Below, piece by piece: positions 34,220 to 42,656 of a DNA stretch of 64,000 nt. A model generated the notes under the pieces. It saw only the letters and a program-made list of their open reading frames with translations. It was not told the origin of the DNA and ran no database searches. Both the position numbers and the translations under genes were made by a program. Numbering within the stretch: position 1 is the first letter of the stretch; each line of letters opens with the position of its first letter. The stretch lies in assembly GCF_000385135.1 (NCBI RefSeq), contig NZ_ARQM01000017.1, positions 124,001 to 188,000 on the forward strand, given 5' to 3'. Source of the DNA: Promicromonospora sukumoe 327MFSha3.1 (GTDB lineage: Bacteria; Actinomycetota; Actinomycetes; Actinomycetales; Cellulomonadaceae).

Positions 34220-35227
34220 TCACACGGGAACGGCCCCCGCGCGCACCCACCCGCGCGTCGCGGCGTGCCAGCCGAGCTGCACGCGGGTCTCGACGCCGGC
34301 CAGGTCCATCAGCGCGCGCACCCGGCGCTGCACGGTGCGCAGCGACGTGCCGAGCTGCTTGGCCACGGCCTGGTCGGTGAGCCCGGCGAGCAGCAGGCCG
34401 AGCACGCGGGCGTCGTCGTCGTCCACGTGCTCCACCACGTCGCCGGCCAGGCCGGACGTGCCCACGAGCAGCGGTGTCGAGCGGTCCCAGACGTTCTCGA
34501 AGAGCGCGAGCAGGGCGTCGAGCAGCGTGCTCTCGCGGACCAGCAGCGCGCCCACGACGTCGCCCGACGACGTGAGCGGCAGCAGCGCGAGCCGGCGGTC
34601 GATGAGGATGAGCTTGAGCGGCACGCGCTCGGCGAACCGCACGTCCTCCCCCGCCTCCGTGGCCTCGACCGCCTCGTCGATCGTCACGTCCTGGCTCTCC
34701 AGCATGCTGCGCTCGACCACCACCCGGTACTGCACGCCCCGCTCGACGGCCTGGCCCTCGGCGGAGTTCTCCTGGCTGGACGTGACGATCACGGGCGGGC
34801 GGACGAACGCGTCGACGCACTCGCGCGCCCCGAGCTGGAGCTGCTCGAACCGGTGCCGCACGGCGTCCTCGCCCCGGATGACGTCGACGACGTCGGTGGG
34901 TCCCCGGCCCGCCGCCGCCACCCGGTAGACCTCCTCGAGCCGGCTGAGCTCGACCTCGGCGTGCCGCACCTCGTCCTGCCGCCGGGCGAGCAGCGCGCCG
35001 AGCGCGATCGCGGGCGGCGCGGCGGCGAACCGCCGTTCGTCCCCGGTGAGCCGCGCTGCCAGGCCGTGCTCCTCCAGGCGCCGCAGCAGCCGGTGGGCGT
35101 CGCCCAGGGAGGTCCCGAAGGTGGAGAGCGCCGCCGCGAGGTCCGCCACGGTCGCCGAGGGCATGGCGACGAGCTCGCTGTACGCGAGGGTCTCGTCAGG
35201 GGTCAGTCCGAGCACGTCGCCGAGCAT
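34220..35227 (-). CDS. Regulator with TrmB-like N terminus and LuxR-type C-terminal HTH
   Basis: 335 residues. The first 90 residues resemble a TrmB/winged-helix module (LTPDETLAYSELVAMPSATVADLA); the last 65 carry a LuxR HTH (DDARVLGLLLAGLTDQAVAKQLGTSLRTVQRRVRALMDL). Such TrmB-LuxR proteins are common in actinobacteria next to secreted subtilases. It is divergent from the S8 protease at 35344 with about 115 bp between, so it probably controls that gene and possibly the MFS gene behind it. Confidence 0.8.
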   Translation of the reverse strand: MLGDVLGLTPDETLAYSELVAMPSATVADLAAALSTFGTSLGDAHRLLRRLEEHGLAARLTGDERRFAAAPPAIALGALLARRQDEVRHAEVELSRLEEVYRVAAAGRGPTDVVDVIRGEDAVRHRFEQLQLGARECVDAFVRPPVIVTSSQENSAEGQAVERGVQYRVVVERSMLESQDVTIDEAVEATEAGEDVRFAERVPLKLILIDRRLALLPLTSSGDVVGALLVRESTLLDALLALFENVWDRSTPLLVGTSGLAGDVVEHVDDDDARVLGLLLAGLTDQAVAKQLGTSLRTVQRRVRALMDLAGVETRVQLGWHAATRGWVRAGAVPV

Positions 35228-35343
35228 GGCACTCCTCCGTCACGTCGATGGGTGCCCAACTCTGGCGGAGTCACGACATGCCGTAAAGCCGCCACGATGC
35301 GCCTCTTGTGACGTGTCGCGACCGGCTGCGAGTGTCCAGGCCC

Positions 35344-38300
35344 ATGAGATCCCCAACCCGGCGCGGGCTCCCGGCCGCCACCAGGGCCGCCGCGGCAGTC
35401 GCCGCGACCGCCCTGGTCGCCGCGATGGCCACCACAGCGCACGCGACCCCCAGCAGCTCTGGTTCAGGTAGTAGCTCCGCCCCCGACACCCCCGCGCTGG
35501 CCGACGGCCGCACCACGGTCACCCTGGTCACCGGAGACGTCGTCGACGTCACCACCGGGGACGACGGCGCGCTGACCCTCGGCGTCGAGCCGGCCGGGGG
35601 CGGCGCCGTCCGCACCCAGCAGGTGGGCGACCACACCTACGTGATCCCGGACGTCGCGCTCCCGTACCTGGCGGCCGGCACGCTGGACCGGCGGCTCTTC
35701 GACGTGACCGCGCTGCTGCAGATGCAGTACGACGACGAGACCGTGGCCGCGACGCCGCTCATCCTGGAGCACGCCGGCGCCAGGGCGCGCTCCGCCGCGG
35801 CCGAGCTGCCGGGCGCGAAGCGGACGCTGGACCTGCCGAGCATCGACGCGTCCGCCGTGGACGCGACGAAGGCCGAGGCGTCGGCGTTCTGGTCGGCCGC
35901 GACCGCTCCTGCGCGCTCGGCGCGCTCGGGCGCCGGGGCCGGCACGTTCGCCGGGGGCGTCGAGAAGATGTGGCTCGACGGCAAGGCCGAGTCCACCCTG
36001 GACCACAGCACGGCGCAGATCGGCGCGCCCGAGGCGTGGGCGGCCGGCTTCGACGGCACGGGCGCCTCGGTGGCGGTGCTCGACACCGGCATCGACGCGA
36101 CGCACCCCGACGTCGCGGACCAGATCGCGCAGGCGGAGTCGTTCGTGCCCGGCCAGGCGGTCGACGACGACCAGCACGGGCACGGCACGCACGTCGCGTC
36201 CACGGTGCTCGGCACGGGCGCCGCGAGCGAGGGCCTGTACAAGGGCGTCGCCCCGGGCGCCGACCTGCTGGTCGGCAAGGTGCTCGACAACGACGGCTAC
36301 GGCCAGGACTCCTGGATCATCGCGGGCATGGAGTGGGGCGCCGCCAACGCGGACGTCGTCTCCATGAGCCTCGGCGACTCCAGCCTCAACGACGGCACCG
36401 ATCCCATGGCGCAGGCGCTCAACGCGCTGAGCGAGGAGACGGGCGCCCTGTTCGTCGTCGCGGCCGGCAACAGCTACGCGGAGGGTTCGCTCGGCAGCCC
36501 GGGCACGGCGGACGCCGCCCTCACGGTCGGCGCGGTGGACGACGGCGACGTGCGCGCCGACTTCTCCAGCTACGGCCCGCGCGTGGGCGACCACGCGATC
36601 AAGCCCGACCTGACGGCGCCCGGCGTCGGCATCGTCGCGGCCCGCTCGCAGCAGTCCGGCGGTGAGGGCTGGTACGTGTCGATGAACGGCACCTCCATGG
36701 CCACCCCGCACGTCGCGGGAGCCGCCGCGATCGTCAAGGGCGCGCATCCGGAGCTGACGGGCGAGCAGCTCAAGGAGGCCCTGGTCTCGTCGGCGGCCGA
36801 CATCGACGCCCCCGCTTACGAGGTGGGCACGGGCCGCCTGGACGTCCCGGCCGCGCTCGACGGCGTGGACGCGTCCGGCGGCGGGCTGCTCGGCTTCTAC
36901 GGCTGGCCGCACGACGGCGACGAGCCCGCGAGCGCCGTCGTCACCCTCACCAACTCCACGGACGCCGACGTCACGCTCGCCCTGAGCACGGACGTCACGG
37001 GGCCGGACGGCGCGGACAGCGACCTGATGACCCTGTCCGCCTCCGAGGTGGTGGTCCCGGCCGGCGGCACGGCCGACGTCACGGTCACCGCCGACGCCGA
37101 CGACGCGGCCCTGGCGGGCAAGTACTCCGGCGCAGTCGTCGGTACGGACGCCTCGGGCGAGGTGAGCGTGCGGACCGCCGTCGCGCTGGTCAAGGAGGAG
37201 GAGCGGTACGGCCTCGACATCACGGCGCTGGACCGGTCCGGCAAGCCGGCGAGCGGCTACGTGGACTTCTACCGCTACGGCGACCAGTTCACCAGCAGCC
37301 TGCCGATCGACCCGGCCACGGGCGAGGTGCCGACGCAGCGGCTGGAGCCCGGCGTGTACTCCGCGACCGCGTTCCTCGACGTCGCCGGTTCGAAGGGCCC
37401 CGGCTCGACCGGCGTCGCGCTGGTCGGTGACCCGCAGGTCGTCGTGTCCGACGCGGACCAGTCCCTGGTGCTCGACGCCCGGAACGCCGACGAGCTGACG
37501 CTGCGCACGCCACGCGCCAGCGAGGTGAGCTACCGGCGGTTCCAGTTCTTCAACGACTCCGGGATCGGCGGCCTGTACTCGACGTTCGGCGCCACGTACG
37601 CGGTGCCGGCCGACGTCGACTCGTTCTACGCCGCGCGGACGGGGCGGGTCGACAGCGCCGACTTCGACTTCGCCGTCCGCTGGCGGGCGACCGAGCCGGC
37701 GCTCGACGTGCGGGCCTGGGCTCCCCCGCCCGTCGCGTTCGACCCGGTCTACCAGGTCGGCTCGGCGCGCCTCGACGGCCGGGTCACGCTGCGGGCCGTC
37801 GCGGCCGGCACGGGTACGGCCGCCGACTACGAGGGCGTGCGCGCGGAGGGTCGCGCGGTGCTGGTGACCAGGGACGACGCCGTGTCCGCCGAGGAGCGGG
37901 AGGCCGCGGCCCAGGCGGCCGGGGCCGCGCTGCTGGTGGTCGTCGACGACCGGCCGGGCTCGCTGGTCGAGAACGTCACCCAGGGTGACGTGCCCGTCGT
38001 CTCGGTGCCGCAGGCGCAGGGCGCCAAGCTCCTCGCGGCAGCGCGCAAGGGCCTGCTCACCCTCACCGGCAAGGCCGTCGAGTTCCCGACCTACCTGTAC
38101 GACGTGTCCAAGAGCTGGCCCGGCGAGATCCCCGCCGAGCTGGGGCTGGCGCCGTCGAGCAGGCAGCTCGCGACCGTGGAGAGCCGGTACGACGACACCC
38201 AGGAGCGGCTCGCCGTCGACGACCGCGCCGACTGCCGCGACTACCAGTGGCCGCCGTGCCTGAGCGTCCGGGCCCTGCAGCCCACGCAGGCGGAGCGCAC

Positions 38301-39114
38301 CGACTACGTCTCCACGTACGACGACGTCGAGTGGTACGAGAACGTGGACCACGAGAGCACCTGGGAGCAGCGGGGCGTGCGCCAGGCGTACGAGCCGCGC
38401 AGCACCACGGTGCGTGACTGGTTCGCGCCGGTGACGGCGCCCCGCACGGGCGACGGCTACTGGAGTCCGTGGCACGGCGGCGACTGGTTCGCGGTCAACG
38501 TCGCGCCGTCGAGCGGCCCGGCCGGCATCACCGGCGGGTTCCCGTGGGGCGAGACCCCGGTGACCTCCCGCCTCTACCAGGGCGACACCCTGGTGCGGGA
38601 GAGCATCGGCCAGGCGGTCCAGGCCTCGGTCCCGGCGGTCGACGGGCCGCAGGAGTACCGGTTCGAGCTCGACACCGACGCCGCCGACGACGCCCACCGG
38701 TACTCGACGCGCACCCGCACGTCGTGGACCTTCGTGGCCGACCAGGCCGACGAGGCCGCACCCGGCGAGAACGGCACGCCGCTCCCGCTGGTGCAGCTCG
38801 ACTACGACGTCGACACGGCGCTGGACGGCACCGTCCGGGCCGGCTCGACCGTGCCGTTCGCGGTGGTCCCGTACACCGTGCCGGGCGCGCCGCGGGCCGG
38901 TTCGGTGCAGGACGCGACGCTGGAGGTCAGCTACGACGGCGGCTCGTCGTGGTCTGCCGTGAAGCTGCGGCGCGACGACGACCGCTGGGAGGCGCGCCTG
39001 CGCATCCCGTCCCGCGGCGCCGACCTGGTCTCGCTCCGGGCGACCGCCCGGGACGACGCCGGCAACGCGGTGACCCAGGAGATCACGTCGGCGTTCGGCA
39101 TCGCGGGCCGCTGA
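35344..39114 (+). CDS. Large secreted subtilisin-like protease (S8) with PA domain
   Basis: 1256 residues. Signal peptide (RSPTRRG, hydrophobic run, cleavage near AHAT), propeptide to about 215, then S8 domain: Asp in AVLDTGIDATHPD (about 246), His in HGHGTHVAST (about 280) and Ser in NGTSMATPHVAG (about 449). A PA (protease-associated) domain lies at about 820-920 (VLVTRDDAVSAEE, ALLVVVDDRPGS, VPVVSVPQAQG), and C-terminal Ig-like domains follow. ATG at 35344; a GTG at 35308 is a weaker option. Unlike the S8 protease at 23860, the PA insertion sits after and not inside the catalytic domain. Confidence 0.88.
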   Translation: MRSPTRRGLPAATRAAAAVAATALVAAMATTAHATPSSSGSGSSSAPDTPALADGRTTVTLVTGDVVDVTTGDDGALTLGVEPAGGGAVRTQQVGDHTYVIPDVALPYLAAGTLDRRLFDVTALLQMQYDDETVAATPLILEHAGARARSAAAELPGAKRTLDLPSIDASAVDATKAEASAFWSAATAPARSARSGAGAGTFAGGVEKMWLDGKAESTLDHSTAQIGAPEAWAAGFDGTGASVAVLDTGIDATHPDVADQIAQAESFVPGQAVDDDQHGHGTHVASTVLGTGAASEGLYKGVAPGADLLVGKVLDNDGYGQDSWIIAGMEWGAANADVVSMSLGDSSLNDGTDPMAQALNALSEETGALFVVAAGNSYAEGSLGSPGTADAALTVGAVDDGDVRADFSSYGPRVGDHAIKPDLTAPGVGIVAARSQQSGGEGWYVSMNGTSMATPHVAGAAAIVKGAHPELTGEQLKEALVSSAADIDAPAYEVGTGRLDVPAALDGVDASGGGLLGFYGWPHDGDEPASAVVTLTNSTDADVTLALSTDVTGPDGADSDLMTLSASEVVVPAGGTADVTVTADADDAALAGKYSGAVVGTDASGEVSVRTAVALVKEEERYGLDITALDRSGKPASGYVDFYRYGDQFTSSLPIDPATGEVPTQRLEPGVYSATAFLDVAGSKGPGSTGVALVGDPQVVVSDADQSLVLDARNADELTLRTPRASEVSYRRFQFFNDSGIGGLYSTFGATYAVPADVDSFYAARTGRVDSADFDFAVRWRATEPALDVRAWAPPPVAFDPVYQVGSARLDGRVTLRAVAAGTGTAADYEGVRAEGRAVLVTRDDAVSAEEREAAAQAAGAALLVVVDDRPGSLVENVTQGDVPVVSVPQAQGAKLLAAARKGLLTLTGKAVEFPTYLYDVSKSWPGEIPAELGLAPSSRQLATVESRYDDTQERLAVDDRADCRDYQWPPCLSVRALQPTQAERTDYVSTYDDVEWYENVDHESTWEQRGVRQAYEPRSTTVRDWFAPVTAPRTGDGYWSPWHGGDWFAVNVAPSSGPAGITGGFPWGETPVTSRLYQGDTLVRESIGQAVQASVPAVDGPQEYRFELDTDAADDAHRYSTRTRTSWTFVADQADEAAPGENGTPLPLVQLDYDVDTALDGTVRAGSTVPFAVVPYTVPGAPRAGSVQDATLEVSYDGGSSWSAVKLRRDDDRWEARLRIPSRGADLVSLRATARDDAGNAVTQEITSAFGIAGR

Positions 39115-39160
39115 CCCCTCGCGAGCCGGGCCGGTCGGGGCAAGGCATGAACAACGGCTG

Positions 39161-39197
39161 GGTAACGGAGAAGTAGCAGTGCTACTTCTCCGTTACC
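39161..39197. terminator. Perfect 17-bp stem with 3-base loop
   Basis: GGTAACGGAGAAGTAGC and its exact complement around AGT, 46 bp after the protease stop. It is followed 14 bp later by the long hairpin element, so the convergent genes have a double terminator. Confidence 0.8.
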
Positions 39198-39211
39198 TAC
39201 CGCTCGATTCT

Positions 39212-39275
39212 CCTTTGAGGCCTAAGTTTCTTCGCTTTGGGTCGCCGCAAAGCGAAGAAACTTAGGCCTCAAAGG
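39212..39275. repeat. Long hairpin element, copy 2
   Basis: Perfect 28-bp arms (39212-39239 with 39248-39275) and an 8-base loop. It has the same stem core as the element at 32750 but a different loop, so the stem, not the loop, is conserved. Again between convergent genes. Confidence 0.9.
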
Positions 39276-39325
39276 GGACCGTTCCGCCGGGACCGGAGGT
39301 CGGACGACGGCGGACGGCGAGCAGC

Positions 39326-39934
39326 TCAGTCGCAGCTGTCGCAGACGCCCGTCGCCGGGAGCTGCATGTAGCAGGAGGGGCAGGTCGGCGGCGCCGGCTC
39401 CGGCTCCTGCGCGGCCGCCGCCCGCGTCTTGCCGGCGGCGCTCGCCCGCTGCTTGCCGGCCGCCGTCGTCCGCCCCGAGGGGGTCGCCAGCACGAGGCGC
39501 TCGTAGCCGCCCTCGTCCTTGCGCATGTCGACGGAGTCCTTGCTGAAGAACGCGGTCACCTCGTGTCCCGTGCCGGGCGAGACGGCCACGTAGGTGCGCG
39601 TCGACGGGATCCAGATGCGGGACGTGTCGAGCCCCTCGGCGATGGCGCGCATCGCCGGGCGGTTCGCCGCCGGGACCTGGAGCGCCTCGAGCGCGGCGTC
39701 GAACGACTCGAAGTCGTCCCGGCCCGGGTCGCCGTCGAGGGCGATGATGCACGACCTGCAGATCTTGAACTTCTGCCGGTCGAGCTCGGTCGCCGGCTGG
39801 AGCGTGGCCAGCCGGTTCGTGGTCAGGTGCTGGCAGTCCTTGCCGTGCAGCACCTTGCCGTAGGGAACTCGGTAGAGCAGCTCGATCGGGATATCCGCCC
39901 CTGCTTCCGCGGGGGTAACGATGGACGTGTTCAC
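39326..39934 (-). CDS. Hypothetical protein with C-terminal zinc ribbon
   Basis: 202 residues. A first Cys group lies in HGKDCQHL and FKICRSC (about residues 28-60), and the C terminus ends in CPSCYMQLPATGVCDSC, a zinc ribbon with four Cys. The middle has ESFDAALEALQVP and a Ser/Thr/Ala-rich linker (about 150-185). GTG at 39934 is the only start giving the conserved region without crossing the upstream protease gene; its ribosome site is poor. Two possible zinc sites suggest nucleic-acid or protein binding; function unknown. Confidence 0.65.
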   Translation of the reverse strand: MNTSIVTPAEAGADIPIELLYRVPYGKVLHGKDCQHLTTNRLATLQPATELDRQKFKICRSCIIALDGDPGRDDFESFDAALEALQVPAANRPAMRAIAEGLDTSRIWIPSTRTYVAVSPGTGHEVTAFFSKDSVDMRKDEGGYERLVLATPSGRTTAAGKQRASAAGKTRAAAAQEPEPAPPTCPSCYMQLPATGVCDSCD

Positions 39935-39977
39935 ACTCCAGTATCGCGGTTCCGCGGACCCCCTCCTGCCACGGCTG

Positions 39978-40832
39978 TCATCCGCGACGCAGCTCGGCCC
40001 TGATGAGGTCGGCGTAGACGTCGACCCTCGTGTACCCGCTGTAGGCGTCCGCGCAGACCGTGCCGTTGCGGGAGAGGATCGGCCCGAACACCCCGGCCAG
40101 CCGCCCGTCGATGACCAGCGGGCCGCCGCTGTCGCCACCGCACGCCGCGGGGCCGCCGTCGGGCACGCCGCCGCAGACGTAGAACCGGGGGTCGAGCTGG
40201 CGCGGCAGGGCCGGGTGCCCCTTGAAGGCGTCGTTGCAGGTGGTGTAGTCCAGCATCGGGATGCGGCCCCGCTGCAGCACGGGTGACGGGCCGAGCAGCC
40301 CGTCCTCCTCGTAGATGCCCCAGCCGAGGATGGTCGCCTGCCGTCCGGGGGTGTAGCGCCACGCGTCGTCGGCGTCGACCATGCGGAGGGTGCGGTAGGG
40401 CATGGGGTGCTCCAGGGTCAGCACCGACAGGTCGCCCCCGCCGACGAACACCGGTTCCCCCGGCTCGGCCGCGGGTGGCGGCACCCGGGGTGCGTTCCAC
40501 ACGGAGACGACGTCGCGCACGGTGCCGTTCCGGCGGTGCAGGTCGGTGCGTCCGCCGATGACCTGGAACTCCTCGGGCGCGAGGTCGTCGATGCAGTGCG
40601 CTGCGGTCACCACCTTGGTCGGGGCCACGAGGGTTCCCCCGCAGAACTGGCCCGACGGCGTCGTCGGGTCACCGACGCGGCTGAGGAACACCATCCACGG
40701 GTACTGCCGGGTCGAGGCGTCGTCCCCGCCGACCACCGCCTGGGCGGGAGCGGCGGCGAGGGACACCAGCATCGCTACGGCGACGACGGGAGCGAGCAGG
40801 ACGGAGGCGAGGCGTGCTCTGGTGGGCGTCAT
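39978..40832 (-). CDS. Secreted chymotrypsin-fold serine protease (S1)
   Basis: 284 residues. Signal peptide cleaved after AQA32, so the mature chain begins VVGGDD, the N terminus required for S1 activity. Catalytic triad His 79 (VVTAAHC), Asp 134 (GGGDLSVLTLEH) and Ser 235 (CGGDSGGPL), with conserved cysteines. The residue at the bottom of the S1 pocket (six before Ser 235) is Ala 229 instead of the Asp of trypsin, so trypsin-like Arg/Lys specificity is unlikely. No propeptide is visible between signal and VVGG. Confidence 0.88.
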   Translation of the reverse strand: MTPTRARLASVLLAPVVAVAMLVSLAAAPAQAVVGGDDASTRQYPWMVFLSRVGDPTTPSGQFCGGTLVAPTKVVTAAHCIDDLAPEEFQVIGGRTDLHRRNGTVRDVVSVWNAPRVPPPAAEPGEPVFVGGGDLSVLTLEHPMPYRTLRMVDADDAWRYTPGRQATILGWGIYEEDGLLGPSPVLQRGRIPMLDYTTCNDAFKGHPALPRQLDPRFYVCGGVPDGGPAACGGDSGGPLVIDGRLAGVFGPILSRNGTVCADAYSGYTRVDVYADLIRAELRRG

Positions 40833-40941
40833 GCGTCCGACCGTAGAAAAGGTCGCGGGCCCCTGACATCAGGATTGCCCCTGGTAGCGACCCTGAACCC
40901 GCCGGGCCGGAGAATTCCGGCGAAGATTTCTCGTGACCGGT

Positions 40942-40970
40942 TGTCGTATCCGTCGCGGCCGTGCCGACCA
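40942..40970 (+). promoter_or_regulatory. Candidate ECF42 sigma factor promoter
   Basis: TGTCGT (40942-40947), 17-bp spacer, CGACCA (40965-40970), 49 bp before the DGPF gene. This fits the published ECF42 consensus TGTCGA and CGA/TC with one mismatch, and suggests autoregulation. Confidence 0.6.
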
Positions 40971-41019
40971 AGGGGTACGACGACGGCAGAGCGCCGCCGC
41001 CGCGAACCCAGGAGGAACC

Positions 41020-41388
41020 ATGAAGTACCTGATCCTGATGCAGATCAACCCCACCGTCCTCGAGCAGCTCACCCCCGAGCAGGGCAAGCAGGTCCAGGAC
41101 GGTCACGAGGCGTTCATGGCGCACGTCAAGGAGCGCGGTGAGTTCGTGGGCACGCAGGCGCTGGCCGACCCGAGCCAGAGCAAGGTGGTCCGGTCGGTGG
41201 CCGGGACCACGCAGACCAGCGACGGGCCGTTCGCCGAGGCCAAGGAGTTCCTGGGCGGCTTCTACCTGGTCGACGTCGAGGACGAGGCCCGGGCGCTGGA
41301 GCTCGCCCGCATGATCCCGGACACGGCGATCGACGGGCTCGCCGTCGAGGTGCGGCCCGTGATGTTCAGCGACTTCGGGGACTCGTGA
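41020..41388 (+). CDS. DGPF (YCII-related) protein, partner of the ECF42 sigma factor
   Basis: 122 residues, ferredoxin-like YCII fold starting MKYLILMQINP, with the diagnostic TSDGPFAEAKEF motif near 66-77. ATG with GGAGGA upstream. DGPF proteins are the standard companion of ECF42 sigma factors; their role is unknown. The stop overlaps the sigma gene start by four bases, so the two are coupled. Confidence 0.9.
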   Translation: MKYLILMQINPTVLEQLTPEQGKQVQDGHEAFMAHVKERGEFVGTQALADPSQSKVVRSVAGTTQTSDGPFAEAKEFLGGFYLVDVEDEARALELARMIPDTAIDGLAVEVRPVMFSDFGDS

Positions 41389-42650
41389 GCGCTGGACCCG
41401 CCGTCGGCGAGGACCTGCTGCGCGACCTCGCGCCGCAGGTCCTGGCCCGGCTCGTGCGCACCTACGGCGCGGGCCAGTTCGACGTGTGCGAGGACGCCGT
41501 CCAGGACGCCCTGCTCGCGGCGTACCGGCAGTGGCCGGCCGACCCGCCGTCGGACCCGCTGGCCTGGCTGGTCACCACGGCCCGACGGCGCTACGTGGAC
41601 CGGGTGCGCGCCGACAGCCGGCGCCGCGACCGCGAGGCCCGGGAGGCGCTCCTGGCCGAGCCGCTGAGCGCGCCGGCGGCCGGGCCGGAGGCAACCGGCC
41701 CGGAGGTGGCGGCGTCCCCCGCCGACGACAGCCTGCTCCTGCTGCAGCTCTGCTGTCACCCCGCGCTGGCCCGGCCCGCGCAGGTCGCCCTCACGCTGCG
41801 CGCCGTGGCCGGCCTGAGCACGGCGCAGATCGCGGACGTGCACCAGCTCCCCGAGGCGACCGTGGCGCAGCGCATCACGCGAGCCAAGCGCCGCCTGGCC
41901 GAGCTGGGCGGGGACCTGCCCCGGCCCCGGGACGCCGCCGAACGGCTCGGCCCCGTGCTCGACGTGCTCTACGCGATGCTGACCGAGGCCCACCACACGA
42001 CGTCGGGCACGCCCGCCCGCGACACGGACCTGGCGGCCGAGGCGATCCACCTGGCCCGGCTGCTGCGCCAGGCCCTGCCCGGCGACCCGGAGGTGGCCGG
42101 GCTGCTGGCGCTCATGCTGCTCACCGAGTCGCGCGGTCCGGCCCGCCAGGCGGCCGACGGCGCCCTGGTCCCGCTGGACGAGCAGGACCGGACCCGCTGG
42201 GACCAGGCCCTCGTGCACGAGGGGATCCGCCTGGTCGAGGCGACCGTGCCGGGCGCGGTCCCGGGCCCGTACCTGCTGCAGGCCTGCATCGCGGCGCTGC
42301 ACGCGGAGGCCCCGGACACGGCGTCGACCGACTGGTCCGAGATCCTCGCGCTGTACGGGGTCCTGGAGGTCGTGACCGGCCGGCAGAACCCGACGATCAC
42401 GCTGAACCGGATCGTGGCGGAGGCCCAGGTGCACGGCGACGGACCGGCCCTGGACTCCCTGTCCGGCCTGGAGCGGGCGCACCCCGGGCTGCCCCGGCTC
42501 GACGCCGTCCGCGCGCACCTGCTGGCGCGCGCCGGCCGCACGGCCGAGGCCGCCGACGCCTACCGCCGCGCCGCCCGGGCCACCCGCAACCTCGCCGAGC
42601 AGCAGTACCTGCAGCGACGCCTGCGGGAGCTCTTGGCCGGCCCGTCCTGA
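41385..42650 (+). CDS. ECF42-type RNA polymerase sigma factor with C-terminal extension
   Basis: 421 residues. Region 2 reads VCEDAVQDALLAAYRQWP near 32-49, region 4 GLSTAQIADVHQLPEATVAQRITRAKRRL near 144-172. The long C-terminal domain (DUF6596, about 185-420, SRGPARQAADGALVPLDEQDR) is characteristic of ECF42 and replaces an anti-sigma factor as the control element. GTG start coupled to the DGPF gene. ECF42 members in Streptomyces respond to stress, but the signal is unknown. Confidence 0.9.
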   Translation: MSAGPAVGEDLLRDLAPQVLARLVRTYGAGQFDVCEDAVQDALLAAYRQWPADPPSDPLAWLVTTARRRYVDRVRADSRRRDREAREALLAEPLSAPAAGPEATGPEVAASPADDSLLLLQLCCHPALARPAQVALTLRAVAGLSTAQIADVHQLPEATVAQRITRAKRRLAELGGDLPRPRDAAERLGPVLDVLYAMLTEAHHTTSGTPARDTDLAAEAIHLARLLRQALPGDPEVAGLLALMLLTESRGPARQAADGALVPLDEQDRTRWDQALVHEGIRLVEATVPGAVPGPYLLQACIAALHAEAPDTASTDWSEILALYGVLEVVTGRQNPTITLNRIVAEAQVHGDGPALDSLSGLERAHPGLPRLDAVRAHLLARAGRTAEAADAYRRAARATRNLAEQQYLQRRLRELLAGPS

Positions 42651-42656
42651 GCCGGG

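Noticed and set aside
35228-35343. Operator in the TrmB/LuxR-subtilase divergent region
   Set aside because: Only short and poorly matched inverted repeats (for example GGCGG/CCGCC 20 bp apart) are seen; not better than chance.
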